Source: Apostichopus japonicus
Lineage: Eukaryota; Echinodermata; Holothuroidea; Aspidochirotida; Stichopodidae
NCBI RefSeq assembly: GCF_037975245.1
Contig: NC_092570.1
Span: 8,741,001-8,805,000 of the forward strand
Direction: 5' to 3'
DNA length: 64,000 bases
A program made the translations under genes and the position numbers. The notes beneath the pieces were generated by a model. That model was not told the DNA's origin and searched no databases. It saw only the letters and a list, made by a program, of their open reading frames with translations. Of the stretch, positions 36,701 to 49,167 are shown one piece after another (the first letter of the stretch is position 1; every line of letters begins with the position of its first letter).

Positions 36701-38631
36701 TTGACTGTTAATAGTGATACAGTTGAATCATTTGTGCTACACACTCATGATGTATATGTCACCCATCATGTGTAAATGTCACCCACCTCTGAGGAGGCAT
36801 TTAACTGTTGAACTTGTACATAACTTTACAGCTTAGGTTATGACTTTACATGAGAGATCCTTACTTTTCCACTGCTGCACTGACATTCAGACACGTTTGT
36901 TCAGCTGCTTTTGAGAATTGCTTATCTGGATGAGCAACACGAATGAAATCAGCCTGAAGGAAGAAATTGCAACACTTAAAGGTGATTGAAAAAGTGATTG
37001 AACACACGATGAACAAATACTTTTGCTTTATTTAGGGTAAAAGTAATCAGGTAAAAGTTGTGGAATGTGTCCATTGTTCCATGACCACATTTTGAACCAT
37101 GAATACAAACCAGGTACAAATATTATAAAAAAAAGTTTATGCCCAGAAATTTGATTTTAGTTGGTTATTGGCCTTATTAGTTTATACTGTCAACAATACC
37201 TTCTGCCCTGATTCTAATATGCAAAGTATGCTATGCCACTCTATAAGCTGAGTGTTCATTTTCTTTTCCTTGAAATAACAAACTTTCTTAAGGTTACAGA
37301 CATCTTGTGTGAAACTGATATTAATACAAATACCTCCAGGGTCTATGTCTTAACAGCAAAATGAATGAATGAATGAATATGTGGAAATCTTACTCCACTT
37401 GAAGGTATGGTATGATAGCTTTATGACACTTGGAAACAATTCCTATACCAACTTAAGTTAAAATGTTAAATATAACATCTTACAGGTTTCATTTCAAATT
37501 TTGTGTACTTTCCTGACAGGTATTCTTTGAAAGAACTTCTGTCAAAATACTTTATCTACAGTTGAACAGTCCAGTATCTATTGACAGCGTCCTTACCAAA
37601 TCAGCAATCCTGCAGAGAGCATCAGAGAGTTTATCAAAGATAGCTACGACCTCTTGACCTGTGGGAGCTGTGATTGCTGCTGTAACTAGTTCATCTGCCT
37701 CTTCTAGAGACTGCCTCTCAGCCTCAGCAAAACCATCTGGTCGAGTCAACTCTGACACCTCAAAAAGTCCCTGGAATGAACAAAGATTAAGAAAGGTATT
37801 AACAAGTACTCAAATAAATAAACAAATTATCAAATGAAAACTGCAGAGATTCTTCAACATGTAACGGCTGCATAGTGACTTACTCTGAAAGGTCTATCTG
37901 TAAACTTACAGGTTAGGAAGGGGTGCATGATCCTTAAGAAGCTGAAAAGTCATGGGACCCAAGATGCCAGAAAGAATCTGTGGCTTCTAATGGCTAGAGG
38001 GTACCTAATTACTTTTGAATTGATGGTTTGTGATCCAATTGAGCTGAACAGATTCTGTATTAACTTCTAAGAGCTTGTAGGCATAGAGAGAGTCTGTAAC
38101 CTATAGAGAACTTTATATCTGGGAAAGTGTCATCTAACAATGTTTCAGATTTTTGTAGGCCTATTACTTGGAGGAAAACCAAGATTATTTAAAACAAAAT
38201 GCATGCAATCCTAGTATATAAAAGTGCACTAGGTAAGTTTTCAATGTATTTTTTTAAATATATATTTCAGTTGGATATAGGTACAAAGCCCATGGCTGTA
38301 ATTAAACCTTAAGTATATTAAAGATTCTATGATGTTCATGGCATACCTCGACAGCCCAATGCCATTCATTATGATGACATTCAAACATAGCATAAAATTT
38401 ATGTCTTCTTCAATGTTTTAACAAAGATTTTATAAAATAATATAGTAAACCAATTACCACATTTCTTTGAAGTGATATATATTTTCTTTTTGGCTTAGTG
38501 TTGAAAGTAGCAGCTAAGGGAGACCATGTTGTAACTGTCCGTTTGCTTTCTGAGCCGAGCATGGATCCCATCCTAGTACTGTGGCAGCTCAGCAACCTGA
38601 GCAGAGCCACCTGGCTGGGAGGATTTGCCAT
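24790..38631 (-). CDS. MIPEP: Mitochondrial intermediate peptidase
   Basis: Seventeen coding exons, in gene order: 38458-38631, 37597-37770, 36865-36953, 36163-36313, 33835-34017, 33298-33503, 32763-32823, 31993-32045, 31440-31593, 30774-30937, 30095-30134, 29508-29550, 28966-29111, 28323-28451, 27470-27535, 25290-25485, 24790-24857. All phases agree and give 698 residues (human 713). It is an M3-family zinc peptidase of the mitochondrial matrix that removes an octapeptide from imported precursors after the main processing peptidase. Residues 1-40 are Arg/Ser-rich with few acids, as in a targeting sequence. The zinc site is HECGH (490-494) in place of human HEMGH, followed by [13 protein letters not shown] with the third ligand Glu. 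[17 protein letters not shown] and HFTIRGGR are also conserved. Donors are GT, including weak GTAATT after exon 1 and GTTAGT after exon 4. Confidence 0.97.
25543..25908. mobile_element. hAT-like MITE in MIPEP intron 15
   Basis: The ends CATAGGCGTAGGA and TCCTTCGCCTATG are inverted copies with one mismatch. The flanking 8-mers are TATGCTAG (25535-25542) and TATACTAG (25909-25916), 7 of 8 the same. A second inner inverted pair, GGCTGCAGCCCCCCTAA near the left and ACAGCCCCCTAAA near the right, is in direct orientation. The left end is only 57 bases from the splice acceptor of the MIPEP exon at 25290-25485. Confidence 0.75.
26230..27302. mobile_element. hAT-like element with CGGGTACCCG ends, 1.1 kb
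   Basis: TAGTGTTTACACGGGT (26230-26245) is inverted as ACCCGTGCAAACACTA (27287-27302) with one mismatch, and both sides are flanked by a perfect AAAGAAAT (26222-26229, 27303-27310). Subterminal blocks repeat CCGGGTACCCG. Inside, a unit holding tagcctaac, cacactaagtcaatg and a T-run occurs three times (near 26830, 26960 and 27130). No transposase frame is seen. It is in MIPEP intron 15. The perfect duplication suggests recent insertion. Confidence 0.9.
27675..28284. mobile_element. 0.6 kb interspersed element (family A), copy 1
   Basis: This segment matches 48100-48665 in the same orientation, over about 600 bases with many small differences. Its ends, GGGGATTTCCAG and CTGAAGATTCCC, are roughly inverted, more clearly so in copy 2 (GGGATCTCCAG / CTGAAGATCCC), which suggests a terminal-inverted-repeat DNA element. 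It lies in MIPEP intron 14 and ends about 33 bases from the donor of exon 14 (28323-28451). Open frames in it are short and do not match anything known to me. Confidence 0.65.
28491..28842 (+). mobile_element. TTAA-flanked element (family B), copy 1
   Basis: It is bounded by TTAA at 28491-28494 and 28839-28842 with ends TTAAAGG / CCTTTAA. The same sequence, inverted and by eye around 90% the same, is at 47739-48084. TTAA target duplication is the habit of piggyBac and some Kolobok elements. It is non-coding, sits in MIPEP intron 13 about 40 bases from the exon 14 acceptor, and runs on into the sequence before exon 13. Confidence 0.75.
32855..33118. mobile_element. MITE with 18-base palindrome in MIPEP intron 6
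   Basis: The ends CAGGGATGAGC (32855-32865) and GCTCATGCCTG (33108-33118) are inverted with one mismatch, and ATAAAA directly flanks both sides (32849-32854, 33119-33124). Near the right end is the perfect palindrome TTCCGCGAATTCGCGGAA (33087-33104). The family is uncertain: the flanking repeat is 6, not 8, bases. No gene is inside. Confidence 0.65.
34370..34760. repeat. Degenerate GGGCCC-rich repeat in MIPEP intron 4
   Basis: A low-order repeat in which short units containing GGGCCCAAA or GGTCCCAAAA recur every 20-40 bases. Two longer blocks, about 34515-34600 and 34705-34750, share gtgggcccaaatggt and a following ttgaggtggaaa. The minus-strand frames over it are by-products of the repeat. 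The origin is unclear. Confidence 0.55.
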
Positions 38632-39557
38632 GTGTAACTGAAAGTAAGAAAGAAACAAAATATTAGTAATTTAATTGTTATATTTATGAATCCTGTTACT
38701 GTTGCCATGAATATTTTGCAAAATGATTAAAGTGATGTCCAATAAATATATACCTTATAAGAATTGCTACCAGTGAAATAAATGCTGTGGAATAGGAATA
38801 AATCTTGACACTGTTATATCTCAAGCTTCGCAAACATCATCGAAGTTTAGCAGACAGCGGTAATGGAAATGGTCCTAACAATTCCCCTGAAAGTTGTGCA
38901 TAGTTATGTAAATATACAGTAGTATCAGACAAATGAAGTACAGTACCAGGTATCTGATGGATGTAATTTTCACCTATTTCCGCTGCCATAACAACTAACC
39001 ATTTTAAATTGCAAATTGGTAGCATTCAAATCACCTTTCATCATTTCAGACACAAATTTTTCTTATCTCTTTTTGCTCCAGTACACCTTTATGATTTTTT
39101 TTTTGCACTACACCATGAAATGGTTATGAAGATGCCTTGCTACCATCAAATTATCAAGAAATTTGCAACCAATGAGTAAAATGACAAAAGCAAACAATTT
39201 CATATGTAAATTTATATCCGTAACATATGTGAAGCGAATGCACTCTCAATGAAGAAGCCATTGCAATCAACGTTAGTCTTAAGTTGTGACGCACTCAATA
39301 CATTATCATCATATAAATTCTATCACAGTTGCTCCAAACTTTGTCACACAGTAATAACAATCTTGTGTGGTAAACATTGGTTGGAAATCGTCTGCACGTT
39401 ATACAATACGACAAGAATGTGCTGAGCAACATAGACTAGGTCTACAACTTGCAATATAACACTACTAAGTAGATCTAAAAAACGAATAGTTATCTTAGGT
39501 AACTGACACGGTCCAGCATCTGTAACACAAAATCAGTTTAAAAACAAAGTTATATAC

Positions 39558-40547
39558 CTAATCCTCTTCGGACTGTGATGATTCCAAACAACAAGCGATC
39601 AACATATGCTACTTTTGTCGAAAAACACGACCTACATGAGGGTGAAACACAATTTTAGCGTCGGCGAAGGTTGTATACATCAGGTGACATGTCAGCTGAT
39701 TTACACCTCAGCCCTTTTAAAGGAAAAGCCAACAAGAGTATGAGTATTTAAAGAAATGCATCTTTGTCGTAAAATAACAGAATAACATTAATTAATTTAA
39801 AGGTAAAATAGCTAAAATTTGCTATTAAAGAAATAATTTTTGTCTAACGTTTCGAAAATAATTTTTATATCCTGAAGCGTTGGATTTCTTTTGGACAAGG
39901 AATCACAATAGCTTGAGCCGCGTTACCAGGGACGCAAAGTCGTTGCTACTTTGCTGTCGTTCAGGTAAGTGTTCGAGATTCCAATATTTCTTTAATTTTC
40001 ATCTGGAAACATACTGAATCTAATTATAACTGTCTTTACAGATTGTTGTTTCAATAGTTTAAATGTAACGCATGGAGTAACATTTCTGCATATTACCTGT
40101 TTCAAGCTGAGTTGTCTCACACACTTTGTGCTGTCGTTATACCAGTTGTGCGAATCCATCAAAGTTATGTGGTAACATATTCGACTAGATAAGGCAGGAT
40201 TTTGGCTGATTGTATGATATTTCTCCTTTATTATAGCGATTATCAGGATTGGACATAAGCATTTAGGTATGCAAATCTTATCACCTTGTTTGGTCTCTTT
40301 ATAGGCAACTTTCCTTGCGTTTGGCCTGATTGAAACTCGACCATCCATTGAATATTGTTAAGGTAGTAAAAATTACTACAAGTTAATTACTGTTAGGCCT
40401 AGATTGCATAGTATTCAGGATCTGTCGTAATTCTCTTTAAACTTTATTTTACAGCTAGGCCCATTTTATTATGGAATCTGAAGAGGGATGAGGCATGGAT
40501 CAAGTTTAATCCTCATTTGTGATGCCCCTCTTAACAATACTTGAGCA
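39558..40547. promoter_or_regulatory. Divergent MIPEP / CAP-Gly gene promoter region
   Basis: MIPEP (start codon 38631, minus) and the CAP-Gly gene (start codon 40548, plus) point away from each other. A possible non-coding first exon of MIPEP ends with a GTATAT donor at 39557-39552. A TTTACAG acceptor at about 40454 suggests the CAP-Gly 5' UTR is also split. The core promoters should lie between about 39650 and 39960; no TATA box is obvious. The CAP-Gly leader holds ATGs at 40471, 40495 and 40522. Confidence 0.4.
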
Positions 40548-43500
40548 ATGGTCCTTTTCGCAAACATCAATGTTGGACAGAAGGTTCAGGTCTTCTACAA
40601 TGGTGCCATTCATACTGGCATTGTCAAATACAAAGGTGGTCTCGCCAACACCAAGGGTGACTGGGTTGGTGTAGAGCTTGATAAACCTGGCAAGTAGATC
40701 GAGCTATATCCTTGTTACAAATTTAATCTTGCATTGTGTCCACGTACTCCTGAATCATTATTTCATTAGGTTTCATGTCTGAAAGTCCAAAACTCAGCAT
40801 GGGTCAGTTTCTTTAGAACTTGTCAAACTTGTTGCTGTACTGTCTTGCTGATTGAAGTATTCCCTGCATTCAGTGGTACTGTATTTCTGGTGCGGTGAAA
40901 TTTTGAAACAACTTCATTTGTGATGACTTTATACCACAGTGATACCAAAGTGCCCAGTGTTTTCACTTCCCTCAGCATCTTAAAACGGCCCCATAAGATA
41001 ATGGCACATGCAGGAATTGTTCCAAAACTTACAAATCTTCATAGACCGAATTTGTAGACTTATTGCATTATTCATTCTGTCAATAATTAGATAACTGTAT
41101 CTGTAGTATTATGTGTTATTTTTACTCTATATCTTTGAATTATTTAAGCTTTAAAGTGGAGGAGGTTGTAATCAATTGATTTATCCATATGTAGTTTTTC
41201 TTGGTACACAGTTTCATTGATATGTTTATAAGTTTACTATTCCTTTAAGTAGTTCTCAGTTTTATGTTAATTTGCACAAGTGATTTAGCAATTTGTGAAT
41301 GTAATTGTTAAATTAAGTATGTTGTATTTATTTATTTTATCTGTTTGTACATGTTTTCATTGCAGTTGGAAAGCACAGTGGTATCTACAAAGGACGGCAG
41401 TACTTTACATGCAAGACCAACCATGGTGTGTTTCTGCACCCATCCAGTATTAGGTTCAATTACCTGAAAAGATGGTAAATTGCTGCTTAATTACTTTCAA
41501 ATGCTATAAATTGTGTTTTCTATATCATACTTGATGATGATGATGATTGTTTGATAATTCTTGTCCTTTCCAAGGACCAAGAACCAAGAAAACATTCTAC
41601 TAGTAAAGCCTCAAATATGAGACTAGTAAGTTAAACATTGGTAACCCATATTCAAGCATAAACATTTTACTCAACACATTTTCAGTCCATGAGTCATTTC
41701 ATGGCCTAATTAAGCACTCCTGGAAATATTTTGGATGTTAGCAACCTACTATAAAACAGAATTTAGCATGCTATAGTTTATTAGGGACTAAAACTGTTAA
41801 CCTCAAAATTGTAGTTGTTTATACTTCTTTCATATAAACTAGAGTTGTGTGTTGAATCTGGATATATTTTTAATGTAGTTACACCACATTTCCTCAACCA
41901 AAATTGTTTGGGGTTACATCTGATAAACATTATGTATCTGGTCAACATGTATGTCAAACTCAAATCAAGTTGTTAATCATTCTCAAATTGTTGGTCTTTT
42001 TGAGCTGAGAATAGCTAAAAGGGTGTCTTTGCCACAAAAGAAAACGAAAGAAAAAACAAAACAAGACTAAACCAAAAACAACTAGTAATATCAAACACAA
42101 AGTGATTCTGCATTACTTTGTTTTCATTTGCTATATAAAAAAAATGTAATAATAAAATGGTTGTATAGTGTGTTTCTAGTTTGAACACAAAAGTTCATAT
42201 CAAAGTTATCTAATCATTGCTTAACAGAGAGGGTGCATTGTTGTCATTGTAGTCCTTGTATAGAAACCATAGTCAACAGTGTTACTTCTATTAACAACCA
42301 TATTATAATAAAACTAACAACATTTCAATCCATTTTATATTTTCTCAGGCACTTTGATACTTACCGATCAGTCAGTCCAACATCATTTGTGGATGAGACA
42401 TTGTTTCACACTCCCAGTAAGTTTATTTTCATTCTTAACCTAGAGAGGTCTAGTCTATATTCTTCCATTCAAAAAGATCACCCTCCTCTATATAGTGCTG
42501 TTACATGAGTTTGGTACATTTTAAACTTTCAGACACTTAACAGTCCCTGTGGCATTTCTCATTCCTCTAGCAAGGCTGATTACGGTGGTCTGAGAATTTA
42601 ATTTGTTGCCATTTTGTCCAAGCTAGAAGCAGGAAAGTTTTCAGGTCATGTAAATTGGCTAGTACATATTATAAAATGCAAAGGACGCCAGGCTGTGTTG
42701 TTCTCTGCTCGTGTGTATTTATCTGACCTCGTTTCTTGACCTCACCTCAGGCTCGTACATATGTTTAACAAAGTGTTCGGGATGAACACTACACATATCT
42801 CCATGGTTTCATCTTGTATGGCTTTTCTTTAGGATTAGGGGCTGACCTTGTTGGAGTGGGTCCTTTAGGGGCATGATAGGATTCTGCTTAGAATCCTATC
42901 CAAAATGAAACCTGTGCTGGTTTTATACCTTTGGCAAGAACACTTGAAGTTGGGGAGGCAGTTGCTCCACCCCAAACCTGCATCTTGGAGCTTAGTAACT
43001 GAATCAGATGAATAGAAGGATATACTTTGTCTCTCTTCAGGATCCAGATCCCCAGAACCCTCTGATCCTAAAATCATCTCTGACAGATACAGCAATCTTG
43101 CAAGGAACGGATTCAAGGGTAAGATTTCATTATCCCGAGGATATCATCTAGTCTGATTTGGAAGTGTTTTAATAGCTACTTCTGACTGTTTGCCAAGCTT
43201 TTGCTTTTGGTATGATTAGATTTTGGGGTTTCTTTTAATTCATAAGGTCAAGTCAACTGCACAAATTATCAAAAGATGCTTATATCAGTTTTTAATTTTC
43301 TTTTTTATGTAAATGTGGTTTTATGTGGTCATGGCTGATGTGAAAATTGATTCAATTCTTCCTTCTTGGATTCTTGTCTGCACCTTGGCCATATATATAG
43401 TTGACATGCCATATTTACACTCAATTTAAAAAAGTACCTACTAGCCCAAAAATATAATAATAATAATAATTTGAGAATTTGTAAAGCGCTTTTATACAGT

Positions 43501-44229
43501 TAAAAAAAACTGTTCAGAAGCGCTATATATGGCTAGTTAAACTTTCAAAACCGCAAACTGACAAGGAAGTTGTAAACAGAATTATTCTTCCTGAACCTTG
43601 GGTTACTGTCTGTCCTGAATGTAGTCTCTAGCTTCTTGCCTATCAAAACCAAAAATGATTTGATTTCTCAAATTTTTCTTTTTTAAAGTTATTAGGAGCT
43701 AAGAAAAATATTTTGATTGAAAAGGTAAATTTGAACAATTTCGAAGGATTCTTGTTACTTCTAGTCACCTATTTTACCTTCCTACTTGACAGATGTGTCC
43801 ACATCTTGGCATGCTGGTATGCAGTGCAAGTCAGCAAACGAAAGCTACCATTTAGGCCCGCCCAGTCCAACTTTTAATCGTGGTCATTCCGTTGGAAGAG
43901 CTTTCAAGCCACCAGAGAAGAAGAGAGAGAGACCAAAGACGGCGCTCGGCACGGAAACGTTCCGTTCATTGACAGGAATGACGGTCCGATCTTCAACGTA
44001 CAGATTACAACGATCTTTGGATCTTGATCCAGCTGAGAGTATTAATCGATCGTTTAGTCCAGAGGTAGGGAGCTCCACCAGGCTGATAAAGTCAGTAGGT
44101 GACAGGTCTGACATACTTTTTGCTAGTAGCCCATCTATGCCCAAAATTCATATGCCACCTGGTGCCTTATTAGTACAAAATCAAAGAGGCTGGGGAAATG
44201 CTCATAGACCCAGAGAATGGACCTTATAA
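40548..44229 (+). CDS. CAP-Gly domain protein, unnamed
   Basis: Five coding exons: 40548-40689, 41366-41474, 42349-42416, 43041-43118, 43793-44229; phases agree and give 277 residues. Intron 1 starts with GC (CTG|GCAAGT), and joining there restores the VGK reading. Residues about 9-85 are a CAP-Gly domain with VGQKVQV, GDWVGVELDKPVGK and a following YF-C-GVF pattern; these domains bind EEY/F tails of tubulin, EB proteins and CLIP-170 at microtubule ends. The signature GKNDG is GKHSG here (49-53). The rest is basic, serine-rich and probably disordered, with RSRSPEPSDPKI, RHSV-like GHSVGRAF, and a C terminus ending in REWTL. There is no coiled coil. I do not recognise a named orthologue. The start at 40548 has G at -3 and +4. 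Confidence 0.9.
43450..43600 (-). mobile_element. SINE/LINE 3' tail fragment
   Basis: On the minus strand the sequence has AGCGCT twice (about 43520 and 43485 region) followed by repeated ATT units near 43457-43470. A paired TATAGCGCTT / AAAGCGCTTTAC block followed by a simple ATT tail is a common 3' end of deuterostome SINEs and their LINE partners. Only the tail is visible. It is in intron 4 of the CAP-Gly gene. Confidence 0.45.
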
Positions 44230-47200
44230 TATACAATTTAACAACTCGTTCATTCTCGTTATGGATACCTCGAAAGACCGGAGATAATTCATGAAGGCTC
44301 TGTAAAATTGAAACAGTTGTTCAGCTTTGTATCAAAGTAATGGATGATAGAACAAAGGCAGTAATGTTTCTTGGAGGTGATCGAGGGGGGGGGGGTGGAA
44401 GGGAGTGAGAGAGGGGGGTGGGGGAATAATGTAAATGACTATGTTAAGTTGTTAACCAACATTTGGAGAATTAGCTGTGACTTGATAAAAACAGTCTTAA
44501 CAGGAATACAATGAGCTATGACCCAATTGATCATTTTACCTCTATGGGGAATGTTTCATCTGTTAAGCTCAACTGTAGAACTTACAAAGTTGGTCTATTT
44601 ATGGGACTATTTTTTTTTTTATCTGCAAATAGTCAAGCTGAGGTTTAAATTTAATTATACTTTTATTTTAGTAGAAGGTAATGATACCTTTTGTACGTTT
44701 TGAAATAATTTAGTAATGAAATTATGTACAGTGTGATGTGTCATCTTAGATATGACAGTAATTTTTGTGTATGTGTTTCTGCTAAATAAATATTTTTTTA
44801 TTGATAATGTAATCAGCTGGCATTAATGAGGAATCTATGAGCCTTATCTGAGATAACCCTCTATTCGACATACAATTTGTTTTGTACAAAATACTTTTAT
44901 ATCAAAGCTAACAAATATAAGCAAGTTATAATCATGATCGATAGAATACCATTCATAGCAATACGACATTCACCTTTCAGCCTACATTGTTGTTATTTTT
45001 TAATAAGAAAGGCTTTATATGAATATCTCAATTATTTTTCTTGTCATAAACTATTTAGTGAAGCACTCTTGCTTGTTTTATAATTACCCAAATTTGCACC
45101 AGATAACTTTTTTTGTGTACGATATGTCATCCTAACTACCAAGTTATATGAACTTCAGGTGGGTATTTTGGTCTGGTTTGCTAATGGATTCTGTCACAGT
45201 GTGACATCAATAAAGACTTAATCATGCAGTGTTAACCATGTTACAATATGCAAGTAATATATTTATTACTTTTCTTTATCGTTTTGTATTATTTGGTATT
45301 TACTAATTTGTATAGAATTTATTTTGTAATTACATCTAGCAATGCATAGTTTTTAGTTTACAATGTCTCCCATTATGGAAGATGTAAACAACTTTAAATG
45401 AAGCAACACCAATCTGAGTGATAGAAATGCTTTATGCTGTCTGTGTTTATGTTACATTAAATTCATGATGCATTAATTCTTAGAACTTTCAATGGTACAA
45501 TAATATTGAACAAAAGTTCAGAACAAGCACAAGTGTGCACAATATATGTTACCACAACACAGAAATGTTTCACTTACTCTCATAGCAACTGGCCATTGGC
45601 CAAATCAAGTCATGCATTTTAATACTAGGAAGAAAGTCAGTATTCATTGATCGAGCTGTTGATATTGTTTATGCTGTAGAAGTTTGATATAGCAATTGCT
45701 AAGTTTTGAGGCATTAAGCAGATCATGGAGCTACTTGAACATTTTTAGACATGCTACATGCAAATTAAGATCATTTGTATCAGTCTTTAAAATTTACTAT
45801 AAGATGATTTCGTAAAAGCTTCCAAAGTACTTTTCTGTGGGTTCTGAGCCTCCAATGTATCTCCAGAGGTTGTGAATGGTCAAATGTGTCAGCTAAGCAA
45901 TTGAAGAGGTTTATGTATTTTGTGGTTGATAACTCCTTTTGGCCTGTGTAGAATGTTTTATTTTTAGGGCATTAATGATTCAAAATTAGAATATAGCAAT
46001 TACTTAATAAAGTAGATGGTTGTGTAAACTAGATAGTGTGATTTGATGTGTTAAAGAGAGGTAAATTATCACTTTTATTGTATACATCCTGTTTAGTTGT
46101 CACCCTTGTATCATTCTGTTCCAATATGTATATACCTGCAAGTTAGCAACTTTTTCTTCTGGATGACTTTGGTACCTCATAAGATGTGAACAATTTTATC
46201 AGCATGGTGAATTTATCCTTTCTTTATTTCTCCTATGAATATATCTGAATATAATTTCTAATATCAAACTTACCTTTAACTTTTATTTCATGTATTATGC
46301 AGCTCCAACATCACATCAATTGCCAAACTGTGTTCCTCATTTGTGTGGAGGGAATACAATGAATTTAAAGAGGGTGTGCTAACATTTATGTGTAACTTTC
46401 CAATCCAGAAAATGATTTGGTTAAGGTATGGGTACATATTTCTTGTAGAAAAAGGAATATTGCCACCTTTCCTGGGTTAATTTAGCTATTATTACAATTT
46501 AGACTGGGTCATCGCTTCAGGTGCTGGCTTTCTCACGGTGAACATAATTTGGATCTCCGCCATACCACACACCATTGACATAACATGGTTTGTCTTCACA
46601 GATTTGGGAAATTCCCTACAATGTCTGATACCAGAAATGAATAAATTTTGAAGTTTTCTGGGAAACAAGAAAATGAATGATCAAAACAACAATAAAGGAA
46701 AACAATCAACTAATGGTGCCTTCAATAAAAAATATATTCCACAAAACCAAAAGAGCATTTTATTACCATAGCAATGGTAATAAAATGTACCAAATGAGAC
46801 ATAAACTGCGAGGGGAAGAAAAGACGAACCGGATCTAGTCCGCATTCTTCACCTTAACTTTAAAGAGGTCATGTAGAATTTAAGCATTTGAAAGCCTATA
46901 ACAGTTGACATTTTAGCAAATGAATGTGGTATAGCATACAAGAACAAAGGCAAATGATCAACCTACATGGGTTTACTTTACCATTTAATATTCAAATAAC
47001 AACTTTCACTGTATAAAGCTGATTTGATACTTTATAGTTAGCATCCGTATCAACTGAAACTGACTGATTTTCAAAGCCTGGCAAGTTGTGGACAAGAATT
47101 ATTCAAGTAATTTGTGTCACTGAGAAGAGTCCCCCTGGTTCACAAACAAGACCTTTAAAACCCTTCACCTAAAATTTAAATATTTTAGGGTCATTATTCT

Positions 47201-47719
47201 TCAAGTCAAGGCAATATTGTTACAGACTTTTTACACAAGATGAAGAGCTGTAAATGCTTCCTGCGTGCGTGACAAATTAATACCACAAACAAATTTGTGC
47301 AACAACTGCACCACTTATACACAATGCTCGTACCTGGATGGTAAAGGTTACATTGACCTGTAATATGTGCCTCATACCTAGTGTTTGTTGACACATACAA
47401 ATATGTGAAAAATCAGAATGCTTAGTAGCTGATTAAAATTCCTGAAATAAGACTGCCAACATGTATTTACTGTTGTTTTTTCCCTCTACCACCATTACAA
47501 TATAAATGCATGCACTACTAACCAATCCAAAGTGTGAATAGAACATGATTTATATAAACCCGTCCATACATATGGATTACAAATATTAAAAACTTAAACA
47601 CCTGTGACAGTTTAGGTGAACAATATACACAATGTACTTCGGATTGTAAGCTATCACTCCCGGAGTGCTGCTAGTGGTAATAACTAACTAGACAAGGTGT
47701 CATGGTTTCATAGACAATA
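44230..47719. other. CAP-Gly 3' UTR and spacer to SPCS2
   Basis: The 3' UTR has a G-rich tract at about 44386-44425 (several runs of five or more G), which could form a quadruplex in the RNA. Poly(A) signals follow at 44785-44790 and near 45210. Beyond that no exon is recognised on either strand. Confidence 0.5.
44785..44790 (+). terminator. Poly(A) signal of the CAP-Gly gene
   Basis: AATAAA about 560 bases after the stop codon, in an AT-rich context. Another AATAAA near 45210 could give a longer form. Confidence 0.55.
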
Positions 47720-48665
47720 GGGATCTCCAGTCACACCCTTAAAGGGTGAACACTCGCGCACAAAGAAACGTCTCATGCCGGTAGTCTGACCTAGTTTCAA
47801 ATGAGGTGTAACAGAAGTGTTAGACACCACCACCGATGCCAGAAAATACACACACAGCTTGCTACTGTCGGTAATTAGACACTAGTGTACAGTCAATGCA
47901 TACAGCTACGGTCAATACCCACAACAGTGTACATAGCAACGATGGACATCTCAGGTCTAGATAAAAGATAACAAGGTATCACGTTTCATTACTGTCTGCA
48001 TTTTGTAGCAACAAGAAGAAAACTTCACTTGCAAGCAACGGAAAGTTAACTTTTTCGGACTGCGGCACGGGTTTGGAGTCTTAAATGCCTTTAATCACAG
48101 AGGAGGCTGCCATATCGGATCTTTCTAGTTCCTAGAAACTTGATAAGCTGCAGTCTCAGAAATCGATGAGAGTTTCTTTGAGAAATCTCTGACGGACACT
48201 TCTGGGCAAAGTACCTGTACATTCCCTACCTCACACATAGTGTGACATAACTTACATACAGTTTTAACCACTCATAACTAGCACAGTTTAGCAATGAAAT
48301 GTTGCCCACCATTCGTTTTGGCAATTTAACACACGTCTGGTCATCAACCAATCAGAAAGCTTCTGTGAGGTATTTTCCATCACATCCGCTAGACTGAGGT
48401 TAAGCATTGACGGTCAGTAAAATTGTATCCAAGTCTCCAAAATGGAATATTCTGGACTAGGAGCTGGGATTCTCCTTGTAATTACTGAAGACTGATCTTT
48501 TTAAACATATGTTTACAACTAGCACATTGATTGAGATATGTTAAAGCACAATATCTTTGGAGATGTGTAAACAGGATAGATAGATTGTATTAGGACTGAC
48601 AGCTCTTTCTACAGCACTGTTAGGACCGATATGACAGCAACCTCTGCAGAAACGCTGAAGATCCC
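47720..48665. mobile_element. Family A element, copy 2, interrupted
   Basis: It starts GGGATCTCCAG (47720-47730) and ends CTGAAGATCCC (48655-48665), near-perfect inverted ends. The body from about 48100 matches 27690-28284. Eight bases after its start region it is interrupted by the TTAA-flanked family B element (47739-48084), so family A was here first. No gene is inside. Confidence 0.7.
47739..48084 (-). mobile_element. TTAA-flanked element (family B), copy 2
   Basis: Inverted copy of 28491-28842, bounded by TTAA at 47739-47742 and 48081-48084. It is inserted into the family A element and so is younger than it. Non-coding. Confidence 0.75.
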
Positions 48666-49167
48666 AATTCTAACTTTTCTCGATGTATTGCCTTTGTTTT
48701 GTTTTTCCCCCACAAAATGTTTAGAAACAAACAAACAATATACTATAAACAACCATTAAAGTGTATAACCAGAACTGTAACTGCGAGGTTATCCTGGGAG
48801 ACCAGATTTGGTGAATCATGATCATCCAAATATCCAGACTGGAATAGTCTGAACACACTGAACATAAAAATTGTTGTTGGAAATATCATGCAATTTCAAT
48901 GCCTAATTGCCCAATGGTTGACCCGCTATGACCAACCAATGAACAGCCATTGGAAAAAGAATAACTTACAGAGTATGAGCTGCTAACAAATTCATTCTCT
49001 GAGGATCATATGGCTCACTGACCAACACATCCTCGGATTGACTTGCTCACAGAATGACACATGATCCAAGGAAACACTTGTTTAAAAACGGACACATACG
49101 CAAAGAAAACTCAAACTACCACTATTGTCGTCACAGTGTCAATCCTGTCTGACGATACGACCAATTT

